Shown here piece by piece: positions 11,433 through 23,094 of a stretch of DNA of 64,000 nucleotides. Each line of letters opens with the position of its first letter. Within the stretch, counting starts at the first letter, position 1. The notes below the pieces were generated by a model. That model was not told the origin of the DNA and made no database searches. It worked only from the letters and a program-made list of their open reading frames with translations. This DNA comes from Malania oleifera (lineage: Eukaryota > Streptophyta > Magnoliopsida > Santalales > Ximeniaceae): assembly GCF_029873635.1 (NCBI RefSeq), contig NC_080423.1, positions 93,167,691 to 93,231,690 of the forward strand, given 5' to 3'. The translations under genes and the position numbers were made by a program.

Positions 11433-13427
11433 TGTTGACCCTATAGGTCATACCCTATTTTGATTATGACAAATACTCCAATATTTAATGTCTATCAAGT
11501 TTGTATGCAGAATAATACTAGTAAGATCATATTGATGGCATGCGATAACTTGAAGAAGAATGAAGATCCCGGCATATTTGTTTATTGTAATTCCTATTTG
11601 GGTCTGTAATTTTAATTAAGAAAATGTCTATAATAGTAAATTAGGAATGATCTGTAATAATTTATGTGCATCATGCATGTAGGATCTGATAAGCTCAAGA
11701 CTATAGCTAGACCTTAGGGATCACCCTTCAGTCGACTGACACTAGGTTTTTGGGCTTAATTAAGAAGCTTAATTAGAAATGACCCTAGGTCCCTTCACTT
11801 TGATGCATAATAATTAGGACCAAAATCACATAAAAGAAACAAGTTCGTTCGACTGAACTAGCCCAGTTCAAATATGCTGGTTGACCAAACCGTTGGGGAG
11901 GTAAATGTGTTGACCACCATACGGTTGACCGAACCATTTTTTAACTTCACCAACTTGGTCGACCGAATCCCCACGCAGGAAACCCCAACGCTATGGTCGA
12001 CCGACCAAAAAAGTTCATTTTCTTGATGGTCGATCGAAGTTGGGAATACAATCAACTGAACAAGTTTCGGTCAACCGAACCGTGAACACTTTGGAATTGC
12101 CCTAAGTTTAGTTGACCATATATTCAGTTTAAAAATGATCTAGTCGACCGAACCACCCAAAGTGGTCGACCAAACTTTAAGTACGATCGACCGAACCTCT
12201 CGGGTTGGTCCAAATTTTACCATGGTTAAACTGAATTAATTTTTGCTAAACACAATTAATCTTTTCCCAAAATTCCCAGCGTGTCCCTAACGACTATAAT
12301 TTACCCTTTGCCTATATATATGTCCTCATTTGTTCAATTAAGGGGTGATTAGTACTTTTGATTAAGCAAAAATTCTCTAGATTTTTCCTAGACCATTCCT
12401 CAAGCTTAAAGCCTATACACTCTCATATTACTTCCCTTTTGCTAATCCAAGCCTTGTGAGAGTACCTAGAGAAATTATACTCCCTTCCACTTAGCTTAAA
12501 CGCTCATTGTATTATATGTTGATTGATTTTGATATTGAGAGTTAAGCATAAGTTTTCCCACTGATTTAATCTAATAAATTTTTTGTAGGGAAAACTTAGT
12601 GGCTTCTGGGTCTTTGCATTGATATTGCAAGATACCTTAGCCCATATTTTTGTGTGCAAAAATATTTTACAAGCTTGATTTCAAAAAGCTTTTGTGCTTA
12701 CTACATTGAGAAAATATTTTTGAGTTTGTTTGAACATTATGCTAGCATCTTTAAAACCCTAGTTTGATATTGAGATATTCTATATTGTGTTTCAAAGAAA
12801 AAAACTAGTTTATACACTTTTGTGCATATTTGAGAATATACATTATACTGAGTGTTGATAGAACACATACTTCACTGAGCTTACAATTCCTATATTATTG
12901 ATGTGCATTTGATTGATTGTCATTGGTACATATCTGCTTGTATAAGAAGCATTTACGTGTATGTAAATTTTCATATATTTTGTATTCTAGGTGTGGGCTT
13001 GAAAAGGGAGACTAGCCCTGTTGAATAGTCCAGGATTGGCTTAGACCCAGTTAGGAAAGTTAGGTGCATCATCCTAATAAGGTGCGTTTATAGGTTGAGG
13101 TCAATCCCGTTACTTGACCTTGTTGTAAACGGTACTGCTCCACCCATGAAATGAGCCTATAGTGGAATTCTTGTGCTAGTGAGCTAAGGCAGGGACGTAG
13201 GCAGTATTGGCCGAACCCCAATAACATATCTGGTGTCAGTTTTATTTTTCGCAATTTATTTTCTTCATCTATATGTTTATGTTTATTGTTTGAAAATCTG
13301 ATTGGGTTTGCAATTACATAGAAAGACCTTAGGCTTGTGTAATACTAATATTTGATTTAACCTAGAAGAAAAGTTTAGAATTCCAATTCACCCCCCCCCC
13401 CCTCTTGGGATTGCACCATAGCTAAAA
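11433..13427 (+). repeat. 3' LTR of the nested gag-only element
   Basis: It begins TGTTGACCCT and ends GCTAAAA (the 5' LTR ends GCTAACA). It aligns along its whole length with 5011-6943 at high identity, including the TATA-like 'gcctatatatatgtcc' near 12309 and the poly-C run at 13391. It contains a ~60-bp segment (about 11710-11780) missing from the 5' LTR. The limited divergence suggests an older but not ancient insertion. Confidence 0.92.
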
Positions 13428-13432
13428 TGTTG
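13428..13432 (+). repeat. Right target-site duplication of the nested gag-only element
   Basis: TGTTG, identical to 5006-5010. The copia host frame resumes immediately after it. Confidence 0.9.
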
Positions 13433-14679
13433 GTTTTGGTGTTTTGTCTGAGGGGTTGTATAAATTTAATCTTAATGAAAAAATTGCTGAAACACACCTC
13501 ACCCTACATCATAATGTTGGAACTAAACGTAATTGAGTTAATGAAAATTCCTCTTTCTTGTGGCATAAAAGATTAGGTCATATATCCAAAAATAGAATGG
13601 AGATATTAGTAAAAGCATGGGATTCTGACAAACCTTGGTTTTACAAATTTCGATGTATGTGTTGATTGCATTAAATGAAAGCAAACCAAACATACAAATA
13701 AAGGAGCCACAAGAAGTGGAAATATTCTGGAGATTGTTCATACTGATGTATATGCACCTTTTGACTCACCGTCTTATGGTGGAAAAAAGTATTTTATCAC
13801 CTTTATTGATGATTTTTAACATTATGGTTATATCTATTTGTTGCATAAAAAGTCTCACAAAATAGATGCTTTAAAAACATATATTACTGAAGTTGAGCGG
13901 CAATTAGATAGGAAGGTGAAAATCATTAGATCTGATAGAGGTGGTGAGTATTATGGTAGGTATGATGGAATTAGAAAATGTCTAGGTTCATTTTCTAAAT
14001 TCCTTGAAGAGCATGGTATTTGTGCACAATACACAATGCCTAGTATGCCTCAACAGAATGGTGTAACTGAAAGGCGTAATCGTACTCTTATGGAAATGGT
14101 TAGGAATATGTTAAGTAACTCCTTAGTACCCATTTCATTATGGATTGAGGCCCTTAAAACATTTGTTTAAGTGCTTAATTGGGTTCCTAGTAACGCAGTT
14201 CAGAAAACTCCTTTTGAATTGTGGACAAGGAGGAAACCGAGTTTAAGGCACTTGCATATTTGGGGTAGTCCAGAAAAGGTTAGAATCTTTAATCCACACA
14301 AAAAGAAATTGGATTCTAGAATTATAAGTGGGTACTTTATTGGATATCCAAAAAAGTATAAAGGGTATAGGTTTTACAGTCCTAACCATAGTATGCAAAT
14401 TTTTGAAACCAGTAATGCAAAGTTCCTTGAGAATGGTGAAGTTAGTTGGAGTAATATAGCACATGATGTGGTCATTAAAGAAATTCAGGTTACTATCCTG
14501 ATATCTAGACCTTTAACAGATATTGTTATTCCTCTAGTTATTGAACGGTATGATAACATTGAACAACATTCTGGTGATCTGTCACTTCATAATGAAAATG
14601 TCACCATTGAACTAATTTCGGAACAATCACAAGAAATAGCATTAAGGAGATCTCAAAGAGTAAGAAGATCAACTATTTC
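13433..14679 (+). pseudogene. Ty1/copia host element, part 2: gag-preintegrase and integrase
   Basis: The frame that stopped at 5010 continues with the gag-preintegrase motif (LWHKRLGHIS near 13555). The integrase core follows. Its catalytic aspartates are in HTDVYAPF (~13742) and RSDRGGEY (~13930), and the glutamate is in NGVTERRN (~14058), so the DDE triad is present. A post-core segment with the SGYFIGYPKK motif follows (~14325). Stops and small frameshifts (13817, 14168 and others) break it. The recognisable protein ends at ~14679 just before RT, where an unrelated reverse-oriented segment begins. Confidence 0.88.
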
Positions 14680-16811
14680 AAACAAGAACTTTCTCTTTAG
14701 TTCTTTTAAAATCCTTAACTTCTTTTAATATTTAACCAAACAAGAACCTGGTTTCTTTTGAACAATCAATCAACAACACAATTAAACATTCAATCTTCAA
14801 CCACACTTTGAAAGTAAAGACAATCAAACAATTAATCACAATTTCCAAACCAACACAACCACAATTTATTTACCAAATGCAGCACTATTAGATTTATGAA
14901 ATCATTCAAGATTTAAGACTCTTGGAATACAAAACAAATCTTTATACCATCCAATCACAATCAATATAATATATGTAGCTTTCAGTTTTTGAAATTTTCA
15001 GCCCTATGGTGAATGTGAGTTTTGAACAAAGCCCTGTATATATGAAATTTCTTCTTCAATATGATGTTCAATATAAAATCCAATTACTCTTTCCAAACTT
15101 CAGAATTCAAATAAACTCTTAAGTTAATTTATCTTTGGGGTGTTTAGCCAAGTAATGTACTCCCGTATGGTTTCCGTAAAGAATGGTTCAACCAACGTAC
15201 TCCCTTTCGGTTTCCGCAACCCAAATCAAAATCAAACTTTAAGGTTTACTTGATTTCCAAATATATGTAGTTTATATAATTTTAAATTTAAACCATCCAC
15301 GCAATTTAAATATGTATTGAAAATAAGAATAGGGAAAGAGAGAGTGAGACGGAGATTTTTATGAGGTTCGGCTTATACCCAGCCTACGTACTCACCTTTG
15401 GCAAACCACCAAAGGATTCACTAAACCTGTTCCTTTAACGGGCGAAACAATACCTTTACAACACTCCTTGGTTAAGGCTAGAGCACGCCTTCTCCAAACG
15501 ATATCCCCTCGTCTGATCACTCCTTAACTAGGCTAGAGCCCGCCTCTCTAAGCAATATCCCCTTGCTTAGACAACAATCCAAACAATCCTTGGAATCGTC
15601 AATCTAAAAGAAATAAATCAAATAGATGTGTATAAGAAATTGCTCACACAAAGAGCTGATTAGTACAACAATTTAGAAACTAATATACTTCAAAGTAAAT
15701 AACAATATGGAACTTAACTTGAAACTTAATGAAGTATATCACCGATTAATTATTTCAATGATTGAAAGATTTAGAATTTGTAGCACAATTTCAATGGAAG
15801 AATATCAACAAAAACTCAGTTGAATTCGTGCAAGTTGAGAGCAAGAGAGAGCCTTGAGAATTTGAGAGTAATTGAGAGAGATTTTGAATTTTTGCTGAAT
15901 TTGAATTCTTGGTGTATTGATTCAATGATCTTTGAGGCTTATTTATACACTTTAAAAGGTATGTAACTTGGTCCCCAAGTGACTTGGAGTGTTCCCCAAA
16001 TTTTCACCAAGTTTAAGCCCTAAGCAAACCATTTAAAAAATGTTTCCATTGAGGTTTTTTTCAAATTCTATTCGTGGCAGTCGCCTGCCCCAATCCACCA
16101 ATCGTCTGCCATGTTATTTTTAAAGGAGCAGAAGGGGCAGTAGGGTGGCAGTTGCCTTCCAGGACACAGCCAATCACCTGGCTTGACCACCCAGGCGCCT
16201 ATCCTGGTTTAAGCAGTCTACTAGTTGCTGTCAACTTCGAGTACCCTTCTAATTTTTTGTCTTAACTTTTCCTTTATAACTCAAAATTTGATGATCTTGG
16301 TGTCAAATGAAAGATAATAGAAAATCTTACAACTTTCATGTTGAATACTTTTTAAAATAAAGAGGTTTTGATAGATAAAAATATACCTCAATGCAGATAT
16401 TGAAAAATTAACAGCATTTTGAAAATCCTCTTTTTAATGATTTTCATTTCAAAAATGATTCTAACCTTTTTGAAATAATTTTTGACCTTATAAAAATAAT
16501 TTCCAAGTATGTTAAAAGGTATTTAGGTCCAATAAATTAACCTAAAAGTTTCATATATCCATATTGAAATTATTTGAAGTACTTATATGAAATTTCCTAT
16601 AGACCTTTTCAAATTTTCAATTCTTGAATTCCTTAAGGTCTTTATGCTTGCTTCATCTTTTTTTAAGCTTTCATCAAGTTCTCTTTAATCCTCATGCTCT
16701 CATGATCTTCAAACTTTATCTTTTTTGAATCCATGCTTCAAGCTTGAGTCTTGAAAATACATCACTTAAACAAAGCATGTTAAGTTCTACTTGTTTGTTA
16801 GCATCAAAACA
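14680..16811 (-). mobile_element. Reverse-oriented copia-type LTR-like insertion
   Basis: This non-coding block separates the integrase and RT parts of the host copia. Read on the minus strand it begins TGTTTTGATGCTAACAAA at 16811, a typical copia LTR start. It holds the 'gccgaacctcataaaaatc' motif (around 15370) seen in copia LTR 3' parts. The left boundary is diffuse and I found no clear target duplication, so it may be a truncated solo LTR with flanking deletion. Part of the host pol between integrase and RT is missing here. Confidence 0.6.
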
Positions 16812-16822
16812 AAATGTTAAGC

Positions 16823-18195
16823 CTTGTAAGGCCAACAGGTTTCACTCAAAAGGAAAGAGTTGATTACAAAGAGAAGTTCTCTCCTGTATCTAAAAAGTAT
16901 TTTCTTAAAATCATAATGGCTTTGATGGCTCATTTTGATTTAGAGTTACACCAAATGGATGTAAAAACTGCTTTTTTGAATGGGAATTTAGATGAAAAGG
17001 TGTATAGGGATCTTCCTGAAGTTTTAATGATTGAGGGATAGGAGCATATGGTTTTTAAATTAAAGAAGTCAATATATGGACTTAAAGAAGCTTGCAATGG
17101 TATTTTAAGTTCCATGATACCATCACGACCTTTGGATTTAAGGAAAATACCGTTGTTCGGTATATATATCTATAGGTCAGTGGGAGCAAGTTTATCTTTC
17201 TAATTCTATATGTTAATGATATTTTGCTTGCCAGTAAAGATCTTGGTTTATTGAATGACACCAAGAGATTTCTTTCTATAAACTTTGAAATGAAAGATAT
17301 GGGTGAGGCAACTTACGTGATAGGGATTGAAATATTCCATGATAGATCACGTGGATTGTTAGGGTTGTCTCAGAAGGGATATATCAATAAAGTTCTAAAA
17401 ATATTTCATATGGCTGACTGTAGGGCAACCCCTACTTCTATTTGTAAAAGGGACAAGTTCAGTGCAAAGGATTGTCCACCGAATGAATTAGAAAAGAAAA
17501 GAATGGAAAATATTGATTTTGTATCTGTTGTTGGAAGTTTGATGTATGTGCTGACTTGTACGAGACATGATATTAATTTTGTAGTTGGGATGCTCGAGAG
17601 ATACTAAAGTAATCCCAGAATGGAGCATTGGAAAGCTGCAAAGAAGGTTTTAAGATATTTGAAAGGAACGAGACACTATATGCTCACATATCAAAGATTA
17701 GATCAGTTGGAGATGATTGGTTACTCTGACTTAGATTTTGCTGGATGTGTTGATAGTTGAAAGTCAACTTATGGTTATTTGTTCCTATTAGTTGGAGGAG
17801 CAATATCATGGAAAAGCACCAAACATACTATCATAGCAACATCTACTATGGAAGCTGAATTTGTGGCATGTTTTGAGGCCACAATTCATGCTCTATGGTT
17901 GCGGAACTTTATCTCAGGACTTGGAATTATCAATAGTATAGCCAGGCCGCTCAGAATTTATTATGATAATTCTGTAGTAGTCTTTTTCTCCAAAAATGAC
18001 AAATATTCAAATGGTGCTAAGCATATGGAGCTCATATATTTGGCCGTCTAGGAGGAAGTTCAGAAAAAAATAGTGCTTACAGAACATATAAGGACTGAGC
18101 TCATGATAGCAGATCCTTTAACTAAGGGGTTGACACCGAAGACATTTAAGGAACATGCTGATCACATGGGTCTTTATTGTAATCCTTACATATAA
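16823..18195 (+). pseudogene. Ty1/copia host element, part 3: reverse transcriptase and RNase H
   Basis: RT starts at GFTQKERVDYKEKFSPVSKK (~16842) and runs through QMDVKTAFLNGNL (~16955). The catalytic box, normally YVDD, reads YVND (Asn codon 17215-17217). RNase H follows with GYSDLDFAG (~17719), STMEAEFVA (~17843) and YYDNS (~17959), and the end motif IADPLTKGL (~18107). The last stop is at 18193. Stops at ~17039, 17605, 17758 and 18049 plus frameshifts near 17100-17200 make it a pseudogene. Downstream sequence to 18404 is the post-pol leader of the same element. Confidence 0.9.
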
Positions 18196-18734
18196 TTGTG
18201 GATTTTATGTTTTGTTTTATAACATGTATAATGATATCAATAACGGTGCTTCTGAACATTGTTTCCTATTTACCATCAATTACGTAATTATGAAGATGGA
18301 TTATTGTTAACACGAATGGTCTTTGACAAAGACATTATAGGGACAGTTGGTTACTTCCTATTATGGATTGTAGTTAAATGATTTGCTAGCATTTGTAGTG
18401 CATGTGTAGAGACCCGAAAAATAGTAATAATAAATAATAGCAATAAAAAGAGTAATTTGGTTTGGTGCAAGACCAAACCGTCGGCAATTTGAGGGAGTCC
18501 TAGGAAAACCATCGACAGTTTTGTGTGTGCATGATTTGGTGAGACCAAATCATCGAAGGTTTTAGCAAGCTCAGGAAAACCATCAACGATTTTGATTTAT
18601 CGAGGGCCATTAAAGGTAAATATGCGGTAAAATAGTTTGGCTTAAGACCAAACCATCAACGGTTTCAGGAAAACCATCGACGGTTTTGGTCGAGGTTAGC
18701 AACTTATAAATAGATTTTAAGTCAATTTTTTAAG

Positions 18735-18754
18735 AAACTTTCCCTCTCTCTCTT

Positions 18755-18819
<65 letters not shown>
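18735..18819. repeat. (CT)n microsatellite in the gypsy LTR leader
   Basis: More than 30 CT dinucleotides just downstream of the LTR TATA box. The antisense LTR copies carry the complementary (AG)n at 27841-27894 and 36743-36782. Confidence 0.97.
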
Positions 18820-18820
<1 letters not shown>

Positions 18821-19357
18821 GGGCTGCGACACTCACTCTCTCTCCTCAATTTCTCTCAAATCTTCATCCAAATTAGCAGATAAACACCATTTTAGGATCC
18901 CAGCTTCGATCCTACAGTTTAACCGGAGTGGAGTTGTTGTTTGGGCATCATAGGCACCACTCCAAGAATAAGGTAAGGGGAATAGATTATGCCAAGTATT
19001 TTTAGAAATTCAACCGATCAAAAAGAAGTATATGATTTCCGAAGTATTATATATGGTTTTTTTCCGAATAATCAAGCATGAGAATAATAATTATTATATC
19101 TATGTTTTTGGAAAACCGGGTATTTTGAGTTAAGTAAATCCTAGAAGATGATGATAATTTTAATTCTCAGCAACATATATATATTCCAGGTGATTATAAT
19201 ACTATAAATTATCACTCAAATTGTGCGGCATGAGTAAGGTTATTTTTATGGTATAAATAAGCATGTTAGAATATTCTATGATGATACATAATAAGTATGA
19301 TTTTATATTGATTTCAGAAAATGTTATGAATAATGTAGAATAATGAAATGACAGTTG

Positions 19358-19462
19358 AGACGGTTGTGTACCGAGTTCAAACGGTTGTGTGCCAAGTTCA
19401 AACGGCTGTGTGTCGAGTTCAGACGGCTGTGTACCGAGTTCAGACAGCTTTGCACCGTGCTA
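19358..19462 (+). repeat. ~21-bp minisatellite inside the gypsy LTR
   Basis: Five units around 'cggttgtgtaccgagttca' are in tandem. The antisense LTR pieces carry related 'cggccttgcgccgaa' units, and the LTR at 55.2-57.2 kb carries 'gggctatgaactgtgaaatg' units at the same place. This is a fast-evolving internal array. Confidence 0.8.
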
Positions 19463-20336
19463 TGAAATAATTGTTTTATATAGAGATATGATATGACAAA
19501 TTTATGAAAATGAGATTATGTTATAATTTTATTATATAAATTGTATTATATGGTAGCAGAACCCTGATAGACTAGTTAAGATTCAGAGCACGGTACCGTA
19601 GCTAATGTGATATAGTCAGTGCCACAACACTATTCAGAAAGTGTTGGTGATTGGATAGTCGATTAGGATAGAGAAGAGTAGAGTACCCTCTTGGAGTTCA
19701 GACCAGTTTGGGTGGCCAATCGTACTTACAAATGCGTTATGTTTGACTTAGCTTGGTAGGCCAACCAATGCTAAGTCCCGCCTTTGGGCTACAAAATTCG
19801 ATCATTTGGGGTTATTACATGATGTTATATGATTGTCCATTCAATGGAAAATTCCTTATATATACATATAATGATTTACATACGCAGGGAAATGTGTATT
19901 ACAGTAAAGCATGTTTTGAAAAGTAAATATGTGTTTTCAAGTATATATATAAATGTGAGTACAGATTTGCTCGATTTGTCAGTTAAAGTTAATTATTTAA
20001 AGGTTGTGTTTATGCCACACTAAAACTCACGTTATCACACACTGATAATAATCTATTCCACTTTACTGAGAAGTGTCTCTCACCCTAATATTTTAATATT
20101 TTCAGGAAGTACTAGAAACCAAGCCTAGAGAGCTTAAGGGCGAGATTAGTTAGTATGGTGGTGGAAATGTTTTTGACTGTTTGGGATGTAAATAATCTGG
20201 AATTTTGAGGTATATGTATAATTATGGTGGTGGTATTAGAACTCTAGTATAGTTATTGTGGTATTTATGTTTTCAGCTACATGTTTTATAAAGGCTATGA
20301 ACTGAAATACTTGGTACCCCACTTCGGGTTCAGGTC

Positions 20337-20361
20337 GTTACAATTTACATATCAGCGCTTG

Positions 20362-20400
<39 letters not shown>

Positions 20401-20437
20401 GAATTTTTGGGTCATCACAATTGTGGTATCAGAGCCT
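20337..20437 (+). other. Double LTR-terminus/primer-site structure
   Basis: Two LTR-end-like signals lie about 77 bp apart. The first is 'gttaca' (20337-20342) followed by 'atttacatatcagcgcttg'. The second is 'catcaca' ending at 20419, followed by the good primer site 'TTGTGGTATCAGAGCC' (20421-20436). The (ATT)n microsatellite sits between them. The second is taken as the functional primer site. Confidence 0.6.
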
Positions 20438-20862
20438 AAGTTGTTAGGTTCTGTAGACTTTAGCAGATAACAATATCAGAGTATAAGAATGAATCTTGAT
20501 GAGCGTAGGAAATAGGTAGATCGGGATTTTAGTGAGTCATTACTGGAGGTTAGGATTGAAATTCGGGTTTTTTCTTACAACCTAGAGGCAGGAATTCCGT
20601 GACGGTTTCTATGATTTTCCTAAAATGACGATTTTAGGAAAGCCATGACAAATTATCATCAGTTTTTGTTTCTGAGCGGTAAAATTGAACCTTAAATTGG
20701 GAACATGGATGTTAAATTGATTTGTTTGTGTAAGGAAGTTCTTAAGGTAGCTCAAGTATTTTAATACGAGGATATAGTATATTTTATAGTTTCTTAGTTA
20801 AATGATAATACCAGTCGTATTATGATATAAGGTTCTAAGATTGTTTTCTGTCCTATTTTCAG

Positions 20863-23094
20863 GATGGACCCTGAGGGTAACAACACAAATGCTGGAGGTA
20901 GTAGCAATGTGGGGGTTTCCAACATGGGTGGCAGTGAATCTGATCAAGTACTGCATAGTGTAGCTCAGCAAGTCATGGCGAAGATTGCACGAAACTCTAG
21001 GGAACAAATTTTCCCACCATCTTATCAGGGTTGCACGATAGAGCAGTTTACTCAGATAAATTTCCCAACTTTCTCAAAAGGAATTGACCCAACGATTAAA
21101 GAGAATTAGGTGTAGGAGATTGAGAAGATATTGGCAGTGCTACACTGCACTGACGAGTAGAAAGTTCTTTATGCCACATTTAAGATGACAAGAGAGGCCA
21201 AACGGTGGTGGTAAGCTATGAAGCTACTTGAGGAGCAGAAGCCAGTTCCTGTAGCACTGACTTGGAACCTCTTTAAATAAATCTTCTTTGATTGGTACTT
21301 CCCCGCTTCCACTAAGGATGCTAAAACAGAAGAATTTCTGAATTTGACCCAGGGGCACCTGACAGTCCAGCAGTATGCGGCTAAATTTGTTGAACTATCC
21401 CATTTTGCCCCATATATGGTGCCAATGAGGCAAAAAAGGCATAGAGATTTGAGAGAGGCCTAAAATAGGAGATTTAAGAGCAGGTGGCGGTCTTGCAAGT
21501 GCGATATTTCTCAGAGTTGGTGGATAAAGCCACCATAGTAGAGACTAGTCGATGAAGAAGCACAGGGCTGCAGAGTCATAGGAAGAGGCCCATGCCTCCT
21601 GGTTTCTAACCAAGTACCAACCAGGGTTAGTGGAGAAGAAACAATGTAGGCCAGAGACAGGAAATGGGAAACCGAACTGAACAGGGTAATTTATCATGCC
21701 CTCTTTGTCTTAGGTGTAATAGGAGACATTTGGGGGAATGTCGGGTTAGGACAATTATCTACTATAGGTGCGGTCAGCCCGGCCACATTGTGCGATATTG
21801 TCGTGCACTACCAATCAATGCACCCACTCCCTGTCAATTCCAGGGAAACAATCAACCACCCCGAGGCAGTCATAAGAGGAACACCAACCAAGCGCGGGTG
21901 TATTCTCTTACACCGAGTGATACAAAGGATGTCGATGACGTGGTGACAGGTACTATTTTAATTTTTTCACATAAATTTGTTATGTAGTTTAATTTAGCAA
22001 CGACACATTCATTCATAGCTCGGGAGTTTATTAAATTATACGGGATAGAAGTTCAGCTGTTGGATGTTGACCTATCAGTGGCTACACCGATAGGATCCAT
22101 AGTGGTGTATAGGAGAGTACTTAAAGATTATCCAATCAATATTCAGGGAAGGACACTAGCTGCTAATCTAGTGGTCCTCAATATGCATAGATTTGAGGTG
22201 ATTCCAGGGATGGACTGGCTAGCTTTCGGTCATGCCAGTATTGACCGCTACAAGAAAAAGGTGGTGTTTAGACCTCCAAGGGAATTAGAGTATAGATTTT
22301 TGGGGTCGTGTGTGCGTGCTTCACCACAACTACTGTCAACCATGCAGGCTAGAAGGCTACTCTTAGAAGGATGCCAGGGGTACCTAACTTGTGTGAAGGA
22401 AGCGCTAGAGGGAGAATTAAAGTTTGAAGGTATTCCAGTTGTAAGGGAATTCTCTAATGTATTTCCAAGGGACTTACCTAGGTTGCCCCTCGATCATGAA
22501 ATCGAGTTTGCTATTTGCCTACTTCCAGGGACTACACCAATCTCTAAGGCTCCATATAGAATGGCACCAACAGAGTTGAAAGAATTAAAGGAACAATTCA
22601 GGAATTTTTGGACGAGGGGTTCATGAGACCCGATGTATCCCCATGGGGTGCACCAGTGTTGTTTGTTAAAAATAAAGACGAGTCAATGAGCATGTGCATT
22701 GACTACCGAAAAATCAACAAGGTAACGATTAAGAACATGTATCCACTTCCCCATCTTGATGATTTGTTTGACCAGCTCTAGGGAACACAGGTTTTGTCTA
22801 AGATTGATCTCGATCCAGGTACCACCAAGTGAAGGTTAAGGCAAAGGATGTTAAAAATACTGTGTTCCGAACAAGGTATAGCCATTATGAATTCTTGGTT
22901 ATGCCATTCGGGCTTACGAATGCTCTTACTACATTCATGGACCTAATGAATAGGGTTTTCCATCAGTATCTAGATCAATTCATGGTGGAGTTCATTAATG
23001 ATATATTGGTTTACTCAAAGAGTCCCGAAAAGCACGGGGATCATTTAAGGATAGTACTCCAGGTGCTATGGGAAAAGAAACTCCATGCAAAAAT
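20863..23094 (+). pseudogene. Ty3/gypsy gag-protease-RT, unit 1, truncated and inactivated
   Basis: Gag begins MDPEGNNTNAGG at 20863. The conserved REAKRWW region is near 21190. A CCHC knuckle (YRCGQPGHIVRYC) lies near 21760. The protease tail ATTHSFIAREF starts near 22000; its catalytic Asp reads Asn (codon 21991-21993) after an in-frame TAG. RT then runs through [14 protein letters not shown] (~22697) and [19 protein letters not shown] (~22865) to [11 protein letters not shown], where the usual FIDD box has Asn (22997-22999). Stops at 21107, 21113, 21158 and 22779 are shared with unit 2. The RT is cut at ~23094, and the thumb, RNase H, integrase and chromodomain are absent. What follows is antisense LTR. 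Confidence 0.9.

Larger units (their letters stand above)
5011..13427 (+). mobile_element. Nested gag-only copia-type LTR retrotransposon (TR-GAG-like)
   Basis: Two direct LTRs (5011-6943 and 11433-13427) flank an internal region of about 4.5 kb. A perfect 5-bp target duplication TGTTG surrounds the element. After the first LTR there is a tRNA-Met primer site (6945-6960). A purine-rich tract (around 11418-11430) precedes the second LTR. The only coding region is a gag with a coiled coil and zinc knuckle. I see no protease, integrase, reverse transcriptase or RNase H anywhere inside. This matches the described TR-GAG class of non-autonomous elements, which would depend on enzymes supplied by an autonomous relative. 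Confidence 0.9.
18405..20419 (+). mobile_element. Ty3/gypsy LTR (TGTAGAGACC family), complete
   Basis: It begins TGTAGAGACCCG and ends GTCATCACA directly before a tRNA-Met primer site. Inside are 'aaaccatcgacggtttt'-type palindromic repeats (18470-18690), a TATA box 'acttataaatag' near 18702, a long CT microsatellite, a ~21-bp minisatellite (19360-19460) and an ATT microsatellite near the end. Its right part from 19698 is copied at 30863, where the local duplication starts. Confidence 0.85.

Noticed and set aside
10681..11446. Hydrophobic frames before the 3' LTR, possible envelope-like gene
   Set aside because: Short, in different frames, from T-rich DNA, with no signal peptide or cysteine pattern that would support an envelope-like protein.
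16074..16265. Short plus-strand frame in the reverse LTR-like block
   Set aside because: No similarity to any family I know, no start context, and within a non-coding LTR-like segment.
14590..16816. A target duplication for the reverse LTR-like block
   Set aside because: The bases after 16811 (aaatg) have no convincing partner next to a TG start on the left side, so boundaries were left approximate.
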